Assembly: GCA_030452275.1 (NCBI GenBank)
Contig: JAKDMR010000033.1
Span: forward strand, 1 to 12,181
DNA from: Candidatus Nitrosocosmicus sp.
GTDB taxonomy: Archaea > Thermoproteota > Nitrososphaeria > Nitrososphaerales > Nitrososphaeraceae
DNA length: 12,181 nucleotides
Reading direction: 5' to 3'
Shown: positions 5,951 to 12,140 of the stretch, piece after piece
How positions within the stretch are numbered: position 1 is the stretch's first letter
How the letters are laid out: each line of letters begins with the position of its first letter
Position numbers and translations under genes: made by a program
Notes under the pieces: model-generated
The model's input: the letters and a program-made list of their open reading frames with translations, nothing else
Database searches by the model: none
Told to the model about the DNA's origin: nothing

Positions 5951-6200
5951 TTAGGTCCAATGCTAGCTTTAATCTAGTTATCTCGTCTTTTAGTATAGTA
6001 GTCTCTTCGTCATCCTTTGCATACTTTAGAAGTCTTTCGCAGGCTTGAATTTGTGCTAATAATAATTCACTCTTATCTAGACAAAGACTATGAGAAGACT
6101 CGATAAAATGATATGAAACACTTTTCCCTCTTTCATTACACCCGCAAGTTCTTGCTTCTACTAAATGCGGTATTTCACTTTCAATTATGTTCATGCCCAT
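5940..6200 (-). CDS. Small unknown protein with Cys motif and coiled coil
   Basis: 86 residues starting MGMNIIESEIPHLVEARTCG. Residues 19-21 are CGC and a further cysteine lies at 40, so metal or redox chemistry is possible but not shown. Residues about 43-83 (LDKSELLLAQIQACERLLKY and KDEITRLKLALDLM) form a leucine-rich amphipathic helix, probably a coiled coil for self-association. No signal or membrane segment, so cytoplasmic. A second ATG two codons in is also usable. An AT-rich AAATAATATT (about 6219-6228, minus strand) could be the promoter. It stands 136 bases downstream of the dehydrogenase gene on the same strand. The family is not recognised. The downstream out-of-frame coding segment suggests that this may be only the first part of a longer original protein. 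Confidence 0.55.
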   Translation of the reverse strand: MGMNIIESEIPHLVEARTCGCNERGKSVSYHFIESSHSLCLDKSELLLAQIQACERLLKYAKDDEETTILKDEITRLKLALDLMRY

Positions 6201-6336
6201 AAACCGCTCTGCTGACTAATATTATTTCTATGATGGATATGATGTAAGTGGGATCACATAGATCGTAGGTTGAATTCCGCTAATATGGCCAGAATCCTCC
6301 TCTATCAGAAGGTAATCCGCATGCTCTGATGACACA

Positions 6337-7911
6337 TTAGGGCCCTTCGTATTTGAATGCTAATATAGATCCTGGATTCCACAAATCTGTAGTAGCACCA
6401 CCTTCAATAGCTTGTGCTGGGCCTGATGAATCTGTAATAACGTACAGAGTACTTCCATCCGGACTAAATGCCAAGTCTCTGTATCGGTTTTCTGAGTGAA
6501 ATAGTTCTACAGGGTCTTGTGCAAGTCCCGTTCCGTTTTCATTAACTGTTAGCTGATAAATCTTTCCAGCTTTTAAAGTGGTCATCAAGAATGTTCCATT
6601 CCATCCAGGAATATAGTCTGATGTATAAAGATCCAAACTTGATGGGGCGATAGTCGGATTGCAGATATAAGCTAATTTTCCACAATTATGATCGGAGAAG
6701 TTATAGTTATTATCCACCGTAAAGAAGGTCGCAACAGGAGGAACAAAGTTTTGTGCATTAAACTCGCTTTCGTTTTTGACTGTTGCACCCGCGTTTATAG
6801 CTGCCGTAACATTGTTAGAATCAAGATTTGGACATTGTTCTCCAGTTGATGACCAATTTAGGTATCTATACGCATTTTCATCCTTAAATCCTGCTACATA
6901 TGGCCACCCATAATTTCCTCCAGCAATTAGGTGATTTATCTCGTCATCAGAATCAGGGCCATGTTCAGAAATATACAGATCTCCTGAAGGTCCTACTACC
7001 AAGCCTTGTGGATTGCGATGTCCATAAGTAAAGATATGGCTTTGCACGCCATTAATTACGGGATTATCAGAAGGTATAGAGCCATCTGGGTTCATCCTTA
7101 ATACCTTACCCTGATAAGCTGTCCAGTTTTGGTTGGCTATCTCCTGAGTTGTTGGCAAGGTTTGAGCTTCAATATTTAAACAGTAAAGTGAAAGCTGATT
7201 TTTGCCTTGGTCGCCTATTGTATAGTAAAGTTTACCGTCTGGTCCAAACACCATACGACCAGAATTATGGTCAACGCTGCCCTTTAAACCACTAATTAGA
7301 TCCACAGGCTCATTTATGGATCCTGTAGTTGAATCAAAAGTAAACCGAGTTATTTTTGTAAGACGTTCAAGTTCATCACTAGGATCCGCATCATAGGTAT
7401 ATGCCAGGTAGATATGATGTGTGTTGTTATAATTGGGGTCAAAGGCCATACCCATAAGTCCATCCTGACCTTGGGACTGATGTACTCCTGGAACTGGTAT
7501 AGTATAGACCTCAGCACCAGTATCAGGGTCAACTATAGTTAGATTCTTTCCAATACGCTCTGTAATCCATAAAAGACCATCTGGTCCATATAAGATGTTA
7601 TGTGGGGCACTAAGATTTGTAGCAAAAATAGTTGTAGAAAATCCTTCCTCAGATGGAATTCTATCGGTATTGTTACTACCTGACGTATTATTTACCATTG
7701 ACTGTATTTCATTATTATTATTCGTTGTATTATCACCAAGACCAGGTGAGTCAGCTACTAACATAGAGTTTTCATCATTACTAGTGGTATTGCCCTGAGC
7801 CAATACTGATTGCGAAACATCAATATTGACTGCTAATATGGCTGGAGTTGACAAAAGAATTAACAGAATTGCTAGAGTCAAGTAGCATTTTCTCAGATTA
7901 ATCTTTAACAT
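6337..7911 (-). CDS. Exported PQQ-type glucose/sorbosone dehydrogenase
   Basis: 524 residues. A signal peptide (about 1-39: LTLAILLILLSTPAILA, cleavage probably after VLAQ) and an Asn/Thr/Ser-rich linker (40-85) with many N-glycosylation sequons precede a six-bladed propeller of the soluble glucose dehydrogenase family. Conserved features: H144 in PGVHQSQGQDGLMGMAFDP, the position of the catalytic His; GHRNPQGL (297-304); SEHGPDSDDEINHL (315-328), the metal and PQQ region; LKAGK (446-450) and NRYRDLAFSPDG (475-486), matching the Lys and Arg residues that hold PQQ in the Acinetobacter enzyme. The family oxidises aldoses or related sugars outside the cell and passes electrons to a carrier. Substrate and electron acceptor cannot be told from sequence. 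No PQQ biosynthesis gene is in view. TATTTAATC (7933-7941, minus strand) is the likely promoter. The ATG gives a complete signal peptide. Length is normal for archaeal members with a linker. Confidence 0.88.
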   Translation of the reverse strand: MLKINLRKCYLTLAILLILLSTPAILAVNIDVSQSVLAQGNTTSNDENSMLVADSPGLGDNTTNNNNEIQSMVNNTSGSNNTDRIPSEEGFSTTIFATNLSAPHNILYGPDGLLWITERIGKNLTIVDPDTGAEVYTIPVPGVHQSQGQDGLMGMAFDPNYNNTHHIYLAYTYDADPSDELERLTKITRFTFDSTTGSINEPVDLISGLKGSVDHNSGRMVFGPDGKLYYTIGDQGKNQLSLYCLNIEAQTLPTTQEIANQNWTAYQGKVLRMNPDGSIPSDNPVINGVQSHIFTYGHRNPQGLVVGPSGDLYISEHGPDSDDEINHLIAGGNYGWPYVAGFKDENAYRYLNWSSTGEQCPNLDSNNVTAAINAGATVKNESEFNAQNFVPPVATFFTVDNNYNFSDHNCGKLAYICNPTIAPSSLDLYTSDYIPGWNGTFLMTTLKAGKIYQLTVNENGTGLAQDPVELFHSENRYRDLAFSPDGSTLYVITDSSGPAQAIEGGATTDLWNPGSILAFKYEGP

Positions 7912-7932
7912 ACTTTGAATTTATCACAATAG

Positions 7933-7941
7933 ATTAAATAC
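7933..7941 (-). promoter_or_regulatory. TATA-like box for the dehydrogenase gene
   Basis: TATTTAATC on the minus strand, 22-30 bases before the ATG at 7911, fits a leaderless archaeal promoter. The 260-base gap from the next gene upstream suggests separate transcription. The rest of 7942-8171 shows nothing coding. Confidence 0.4.
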
Positions 7942-8171
7942 TACTTACTAGACATTAACCAAACTTACTAACCTTAAATCTTACTTTTCCTAAATGAAAT
8001 AGCCTAAGAACTATTCTGCAAACAAAACGTGAGCTTTAGTTCTGTCGTTGTTATTGCTTTCTGTACTATATGTATTTAGACATTCTAATTGTAATTTTCG
8101 TAATGTAGACAAATAATTTGAATTTTATATTTGGTAAAAAGAGGAAAATAAAGTATGTAAAATCTACTTTA

Positions 8172-8771
8172 TTAAGTTAGTGACGTTACAATACCATATA
8201 ATGGAACCGTAAATATACCTTCTGTTTCTTGATGACTTAGAGTCAAACTAGCGATATTTCCATTTAGAATGTATAACACTACTGGCACATCAGAAAACAC
8301 TGTTTCACCATTAATTACAATGTCTGAACTACCCGTAAATGCTGTACTATTTCCATCTAATTGTATCAAATCGCTAGCAGCAGTATCAAGAGGTCCTGCA
8401 TCACTAATTTCATCTATTGAAAAAGTGCCTTCTACTTCTCCACCTAATGTATAAGATGTCGCATTCCATGTAAAGTTCTCTAGTTGACCGTCAACAACAT
8501 TAAAGCTCCAGTTGCCACCAATTACAGAACCAATAGATGGTCCGAGTGCTGATTCATTTTGTGATGCTTCAACTTGGGTTATGCTTGGAGGTAGTGTGAG
8601 TATCTGTCCAGTATAACCAGATACTGAAAAGCTAACAGTACCATTCGTTTCCTGAGCAGATACAGATTGTAAAATATTGTTGTTTCCGATTGAAAAGGTA
8701 CCCATTAATAGTATGGGGATTAGAAGAACTATTGCATAAGATCTATTGCTAACTAGCTTTGATTTAATCAT
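8172..8771 (-). CDS. Secreted protein of unknown function
   Basis: 199 residues. A basic start (MIKSKLVSNR) and hydrophobic stretch (YAIVLLIPILLMGTFSI) lead to a likely signal cleavage after SVSAQ (about residue 40), so it is exported. The mature part is about 160 residues, rich in Ser, Thr, Asn, Gly and alternating hydrophobics, which predicts a beta-sandwich-like fold; it contains several N-x-S/T sequons (for example NGT, NES, NWS, NFT, NAT, NST) and no cysteine. It has no membrane anchor at the C-terminus. I do not recognise the family; secreted beta proteins of this kind are numerous in soil Thaumarchaeota. It lies upstream of the dehydrogenase on the same strand with a 260-base gap, so a shared surface role is possible but unproven. 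An AAATATAC (about 8798-8805, minus strand) could serve as TATA box. Confidence 0.75.
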   Translation of the reverse strand: MIKSKLVSNRSYAIVLLIPILLMGTFSIGNNNILQSVSAQETNGTVSFSVSGYTGQILTLPPSITQVEASQNESALGPSIGSVIGGNWSFNVVDGQLENFTWNATSYTLGGEVEGTFSIDEISDAGPLDTAASDLIQLDGNSTAFTGSSDIVINGETVFSDVPVVLYILNGNIASLTLSHQETEGIFTVPLYGIVTSLT

Positions 8772-9105
8772 ATTACGTATGAAATGTCATAAAAGTATAT
8801 TTAGTTGACTATTTGTTTTATAAGAAAATAGTAAATTGGATGCTACTGCATCTGTTACTAATGCCATGTAAAATTCCTAGAATTAATTGTTAGTTATTTA
8901 AAGTATGTTGAATACCGACTATTACTCAGACCATTTTTGACCAATAGCATGTTGACAAGCGAAAACTCGGGTCCCGATGCTTATGTTCCATCCACGGTTC
9001 ATTTCGGGACCCGTTCATTAATTATTTTACTAATTCTGATTCTGATGGTCGAATAGTCGAATTCAGTATGGACGTCTGTCAGTACAGCTCACTTAAATTC
9101 TTTCA
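8772..9105. other. Divergent promoter region with repeats
   Basis: This lies between two divergent genes and has no coding frame. It holds the inverted repeat at 8968-9013, then short tandem repeats: TTCTGATTCTGA near 9033-9044 and GTCGAAT twice (9049-9062). The 11-mer AATAGTCGAAT (9052-9062) occurs again at 11006-11016 beyond the integrase gene. Confidence 0.4.
8968..9013. repeat. 10-bp perfect inverted repeat with self-palindromic arms
   Basis: CGGGTCCCGA (8968-8977) and TCGGGACCCG (9004-9013) are exact reverse complements separated by 26 bases. Each arm is itself a palindrome (CGGG-N-CCCG), so each could bind a protein dimer, or the whole could fold as a long hairpin. It is GC-rich in an AT-rich gap, about 150-200 bases upstream of the tRNA-overlapping gene and 500 from the integrase. 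It could be an operator or a recombinase/excision-factor site. Confidence 0.55.
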
Positions 9106-9115
9106 TTTATAAAAG
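9106..9115 (+). promoter_or_regulatory. TATA-like box before the tRNA-overlapping gene
   Basis: TTTATAAAAG is a strong archaeal TATA box about 55 bases before the ATG at 9165. Transcription would begin near 9133-9140, leaving a leader of about 25-30 bases that contains the palindrome at 9148-9162. Confidence 0.5.
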
Positions 9116-9147
9116 CTGTTGCAGAATTGTAAAGCCTTTTTAGCAAT

Positions 9148-9162
9148 CAGGAATAATTCCTG
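9148..9162. promoter_or_regulatory. 15-bp palindrome next to the start codon at 9165
   Basis: CAGGAATAATTCCTG has 7-bp perfect arms around one base. It sits between the probable transcription start and the ATG, where a bound repressor could block transcription. It also contains AGGA, which could act as a weak ribosome-binding site. Confidence 0.45.
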
Positions 9163-9164
9163 TC

Positions 9165-9587
9165 ATGTCACTTCTCTCCAAAGCCGAAATTCAATACTTA
9201 CAAGGTCAAAAGGAAGCATCCCAATCTTATGAGTATAAACTGAGATCAATTTTAAGGAAGAAACTGTTAAACCTGCTAGACAGGGAGCTTCCACTCCTCT
9301 CATCACTATTTCCTGATCTTGACCTTACCAAAATCAGTAAGAATAATTCAAATGATACAGGCACAGATCTTACTAAAAACAGTAAGACGACAAATAATAG
9401 TAATATTGCAAATCTCTCAACAATCTCTCACAATCATGAAAATTCTACAATATGGAATCACAATAAATTATATAACTGCCAACAAGATACATATCAAAAG
9501 AAGAGAAGGGTCCGTAGCGTAGTCAGGATATCGCGGCGGTCTTCGGAACCGCAGGTCATGGGATCGAAGCCCACCGGGCCCGTTTGA
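9165..9587 (+). CDS. Small unknown protein whose frame runs through tRNA-Arg
   Basis: 140 residues if read to the TGA at 9585-9587. Residues 1-55 look like a real conserved domain: MSLLSKAEIQYLQGQKEASQ, then a basic amphipathic helix (YEYKLRSILRKKLLNLLDRE) and LPLLSSLFPDLDL; this could bind DNA. Residues 56-100 are Asn/Ser/Thr-rich with an imperfect duplication (DLTKISKNN / DLTKNSKTT). From about residue 115 the codons are those of the tRNA gene, in sense orientation, giving a basic tail (RRVRSVVRISRRSS). No natural protein end is expected inside a tRNA, so the original stop was perhaps lost by mutation or by rearrangement at the attachment site, or translation past the domain simply meets no stop. 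A strong TATA box and a palindrome precede it. I vaguely recall similar small proteins near integrases in Thaumarchaeota, but cannot confirm. Confidence 0.55.
   Translation: MSLLSKAEIQYLQGQKEASQSYEYKLRSILRKKLLNLLDRELPLLSSLFPDLDLTKISKNNSNDTGTDLTKNSKTTNNSNIANLSTISHNHENSTIWNHNKLYNCQQDTYQKKRRVRSVVRISRRSSEPQVMGSKPTGPV
9508..9582 (+). tRNA. tRNA-Arg (anticodon TCG)
   Basis: All four arms fold. Acceptor GGGTCCG (9508-9514) pairs with CGGGCCC (9575-9581), with one G-U pair and discriminator G9582. The D arm is GCG/CGC. The anticodon stem GCGGT (9536-9540) / ACCGC (9548-9552) holds loop CTTCGGA, so the anticodon is TCG, reading CGA (Arg). The T stem has ATGGG / CCCAC with one A-C mismatch at its base and loop ATCGAAG. 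The length is 75 bases; no intron and no encoded CCA. It reads codon CGA and so should be needed by the cell unless a second copy exists. Confidence 0.92.
9541..9582 (+). other. Probable attachment site in the 3' half of tRNA-Arg
   Basis: An intact tyrosine recombinase gene begins 54 bases after this tRNA and points away from it. Elements using such enzymes normally cross over in the anticodon-loop-to-3'-end part of a tRNA and restore it from their own copy. So this segment is the likely left junction, with the element to the right. The matching copy at the far end is not in the window, so the exact core is unknown. Confidence 0.5.
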
Positions 9588-9588
9588 T

Positions 9589-9603
9589 ATCTCTTCCTTT
9601 TTT
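9589..9603 (+). terminator. Pyrimidine-rich run after the tRNA
   Basis: CTCTTCC followed by six T (9598-9603), starting seven bases past the tRNA, fits the T-rich signals that end archaeal transcription. It would separate the tRNA transcript from the integrase gene. Confidence 0.45.
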
Positions 9604-9636
9604 AAGACCCAGATTAATAATACATATGTAGCGAGA

Positions 9637-10953
9637 ATGAGCCTATCTTTTACTTCTTCCGATAATTTAGGAAATCAAGAAAGTCCACTTAGTTTATCTC
9701 CATATCAAAAATTCATGTATGCTCTGAACTCTAAAGAATCAAAACGTCAATATCCTAAAAGGTTACAGAGGTTTCTGGATTTCATAGATGTTAAATCTGG
9801 TTCTATCGAAGAGAATTGCAATTTGTTATATGAGAAATTGGAAGTAAAAAAAGATAGCATATCATGGTTTGAAAATGAATTGTTCAAATTTTTCTCATTG
9901 CAGAATCAGAGAGTTGAAAGTGGAGAAATATCCACTGAAACCATAAAAAACTATCTCAAGCCTATTAAAAGATTCTGTGAAATGAACAGGATCAACGTTA
10001 ACTGGAAGATAATATCAAAAGGGATTAAGAAAGGAATAAGATATTCCAACGATCGACCACCGAGCATAGAAGAAATCAGAAAGTTAATCTTATATCCCGA
10101 CCGCAGAGTGAAACCAATCGTTTTGGTAATGATATCATCTGGAATAAGAGTTAGTTCATGGAGTTATCTAACTTGGGGCGACTTCACTCCAATTTATAAG
10201 AACGAAAAATTAATAGCTGCTAAGTTAAAAGTCTTTAATACTAAAACAAAGAATTATTATTATTCATATGTTACTCCAGAAGCATATGAATCTGTAAAAG
10301 AATGGATGACTTTTAGAGAATCATTTGGAGAAAAAATTAGTCAGAATTCTTGTATTATTCGTAACCTGTGGCAAATTAAAAGTCAAAGATATGGTAATTA
10401 TTTAGGGCTTGCAAAACATCCTAAGAAATTAAGTGCCACAGGAATTAGAGTATTAATCAATGACGCTTGGAAGATACAAGGTTTAAGAGAAAAACGAACA
10501 CCTAAAGACGGAGAATTCAATTTCAGAAAATATGATTTTAAAAGTGTTCATGGATTTCGGAAGTTTTTTGAAACGGAATGTCAGAAAGTAATGAGAGAAC
10601 TCATTGTTTCAATGTTAATGTCGCATGATACCGGTATAGTACAACATTATCTCAGGCCAAAGGAAGAAGATACGCTGTCAGAATTTCAAAAGGCAATTCC
10701 ACTTCTAACAGTCAATCAAGATGAAAATTCCTTGAATGAAAAAGTCAAAGAATTAGAGGAACAAAACAAAACAAGTATCTATGTTATAAAAGGTAAAATG
10801 GAGGAAAAGGATGAAAAAGTCAAAGAATTAGAAGCAAAATATCAAACTATGAACGACATTTTACAAAATCTGCTTAAATCTATTTCTTCTGTAGATGAAT
10901 CTGGAAAGCAAACTATAGCAAAGCAATTGATCGAGGAAGGTATATTCAACTAG
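9637..10953 (+). CDS. Tyrosine recombinase (integrase), complete
   Basis: 438 residues, with the full active site of the lambda-integrase/XerCD family: R171 in SSGIRVSSW, a lysine in the beta-hairpin (NTKTKNYY, K203 or K205), H305 and R308 in VHGFRKF, H330 in LMSH, and nucleophile Y338 in IVQHYLRP. The N-terminal part (about 20-130) is the helical core-binding domain. After the catalytic domain comes a coiled coil (about 360-420) rich in E and K, with a KVKELE repeat at 25-residue spacing that is also seen in DNA (22 identical bases at 10736 and 10811). Such tails may drive multimerisation. The enzyme cuts and rejoins DNA to integrate or excise an element at the adjoining tRNA-Arg. The gene is unbroken, unlike SSV-type integrases that are split on integration. 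TTAATAAT (9613-9620) is a likely TATA box, 17-24 bases from the ATG. Long coiled-coil tails look typical of thaumarchaeal integrases. Confidence 0.92.
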   Translation: MSLSFTSSDNLGNQESPLSLSPYQKFMYALNSKESKRQYPKRLQRFLDFIDVKSGSIEENCNLLYEKLEVKKDSISWFENELFKFFSLQNQRVESGEISTETIKNYLKPIKRFCEMNRINVNWKIISKGIKKGIRYSNDRPPSIEEIRKLILYPDRRVKPIVLVMISSGIRVSSWSYLTWGDFTPIYKNEKLIAAKLKVFNTKTKNYYYSYVTPEAYESVKEWMTFRESFGEKISQNSCIIRNLWQIKSQRYGNYLGLAKHPKKLSATGIRVLINDAWKIQGLREKRTPKDGEFNFRKYDFKSVHGFRKFFETECQKVMRELIVSMLMSHDTGIVQHYLRPKEEDTLSEFQKAIPLLTVNQDENSLNEKVKELEEQNKTSIYVIKGKMEEKDEKVKELEAKYQTMNDILQNLLKSISSVDESGKQTIAKQLIEEGIFN

Positions 10954-11291
10954 CACCTTATTTCGCCTGGGTCAGTTAAATCATATTTCCTTAAAACACA
11001 AATTTAATAGTCGAATCTATCTAATATAGGGTCATTTATAGTAATATTAGTTCCCAATCTCTATAAAAGAAATTTTCAAGATCGTGTCGTAATATCAATG
11101 GAAGTTATGAGTAGAAGCCAATTTTTAATCAAAACCAGTGGCTTCTAATCCATGCAGTATATGTAAATAGTTATTAAAAAAATTTTTAAAAGTCGTAGTG
11201 AATACTCGTTTCAAAAGGAGAAGTCTAATACCATGTTAACTATTATATGGTTTATTCATTTAGTAAAATCAGAAATACCTGAATTTGAAAT
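10954..11291. other. Non-coding stretch after the integrase
   Basis: No gene of normal size. It holds a promoter-like site and hairpin (11061-11148), an A/T-only run (TTATTAAAAAAATTTTTAAAA, near 11171) and a micro-ORF with a Shine-Dalgarno-like sequence (11233-11295). No terminator hairpin stands directly after the integrase stop. Confidence 0.4.
11061..11148 (+). ncRNA. Candidate small RNA or micro-ORF with hairpin
   Basis: CTATAAAAG (11061-11069) is a good TATA box. About 45 bases on, TAGAAGCCA (11112-11120) and TGGCTTCTA (11139-11147) can form a perfect 9-bp stem with an 18-base loop. An ATG at 11098 opens a 16-residue frame (MEVMSRSQFLIKTSGF) whose stop lies in the stem. So this is either a short structured RNA or a leader peptide-like unit. 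There is no independent evidence of expression. Confidence 0.3.
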
Positions 11292-11295
11292 CTAA
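11233..11295 (+). CDS. Possible 20-residue micro-ORF
   Basis: ATG at 11233 to TAA at 11293-11295 gives MLTIIWFIHLVKSEIPEFEI, a hydrophobic helix with an acidic end. AAAGGAG lies about 12 bases upstream, an unusual Shine-Dalgarno-like site among genes that otherwise lack one. It ends over the 3' end of the opposite-strand broken gene. It may be chance. Confidence 0.2.
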   Translation: MLTIIWFIHLVKSEIPEFEI

Positions 11296-12085
11296 GTCAT
11301 CTTTTCAATTTTGTGTACACTCCAAGTAGCTCTTCTTCTCCAGTTATTGTTGATCGAAGCGATGTGAATTTTGATCTTATTCTGTTTTGCAATGTCTTTT
11401 ACGGGCTGTGGGATTTTACTGGTATTAGTAACGATCCAGTATTCTGAAGACATGCCCTTTTTTTCATTATTCTCAATAATTCGGATCTTTTCGATAAGCT
11501 GATCAAGATCAGACTCTGTGTCTATGGTATCCTAAATCTATTTGGTTTTTTAATTCTGCAGCAGTTTTTTCAAAATTACAGAATTGTTTAGAATCTAAAA
11601 GCGTATTGAAATCGTTGATAGATCTTGGTCCTGATATTCCCATTTTACCGTCTGGGTATAAATTCGGAGCATAGGCAAAGTATTCGTAGAAAACACTAAT
11701 TTTATGGAATGTATCAACATATTTATCAACAAATCCTTTCTCTACAAATAGCTCCAGAGTGTTTAAGTTATGCTGTGAAATCTCGTTTTGAACATCAAAA
11801 TATACTTTTTCTGCAATGGATTTTTTAATATGAGGTTCTTCTAATTGGCTCTTTGAAAATTGAGCAGGAAATAATCTATCATGAACTTCATTTTTGAGAA
11901 ATTTCTTGTCCTTATTAAGCCATGTCCATAATCTTATAATATTGAAATCCATAGTGTTGATGTAGAGTATCACGGATATATTCCAATTTGAGACGTGAGT
12001 AATCTCAATTTTTCCTCCGGTAATTTCTCATCTATACTGAATCACTCAAATTTTTCAAACTCACATACTCATAAAATTGACTCAT
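11292..12085 (-). pseudogene. Unknown element gene broken by several frameshifts
   Basis: Five coding-like pieces in successive frames on the minus strand join into one protein of about 265 residues. (1) 12085-12032, MSQFYEYVSLKNLSDS. (2) about 12035-11973, IDEKLPEEKLRLLTSQ. (3) about 11998-11915, SRLKLEYIRDTLHQHYGFQY and KIMDMA. (4) about 11922-11527, the longest piece, WLNKDKKFLKNEVHDRLFPA through AAELKNQIDLGY; read alone from a GTG it would give 154 residues. (5) 11525-11292, IDTESDLDQLIEKIRIIENN, then SEYWIVTNTSKIPQPVKDIA and a TAG. Pieces 4 and 5 are separated by one extra base near 11526. The end has an alternating strand-helix-strand feel (YWIVTN...A...IKIHIAS) like the core of some PD-(D/E)XK nucleases, but I cannot identify a catalytic set. 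A TATA-like box remains upstream. It lies inside the presumed integrated element, in opposite orientation to the integrase. Confidence 0.6.
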
Positions 12086-12130
12086 TTCTGCGTCTTTGCC
12101 TTAACTGAATATTATTGATTATTTTAGAAA

Positions 12131-12140
12131 TATATTTATA
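12131..12140 (-). promoter_or_regulatory. TATA-like box before the broken element gene
   Basis: TATAAATATA on the minus strand, about 46 bases before the ATG at 12085. The promoter seems to survive although the coding region is broken. The remaining bases to 12181 show nothing else. Confidence 0.4.

Noticed and set aside
7350..7532. Other-frame reading within the dehydrogenase gene
   Set aside because: It lies wholly inside a well-supported enzyme gene and has no family signal.
7595..7798. Hydrophobic 67-residue frame opposite the dehydrogenase N-terminus
   Set aside because: It is antisense to the Asn/Thr-rich linker, whose complement reads as hydrophobic codons.
8269..8454. 61-residue frame opposite the secreted protein gene
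   Set aside because: Antisense shadow of a Ser/Thr-rich protein with a signal peptide; no promoter or family evidence.
9319..9522. Second frame of 67 residues within the gene at 9165
   Set aside because: Low-complexity Ile/Gln-rich reading of the Asn/Ser-rich segment, with no independent start signal.
9637..10953. SSV-type integrase partitioned by integration
   Set aside because: The gene is intact with all catalytic residues and starts 54 bases after the tRNA, so it is not a split intN/intC fragment.
9052..11016. 11-mer AATAGTCGAAT at 9052 and 11006 as attachment repeats
   Set aside because: Too short and AT-rich, and one copy lies outside the tRNA junction, so it does not fit an att pair.
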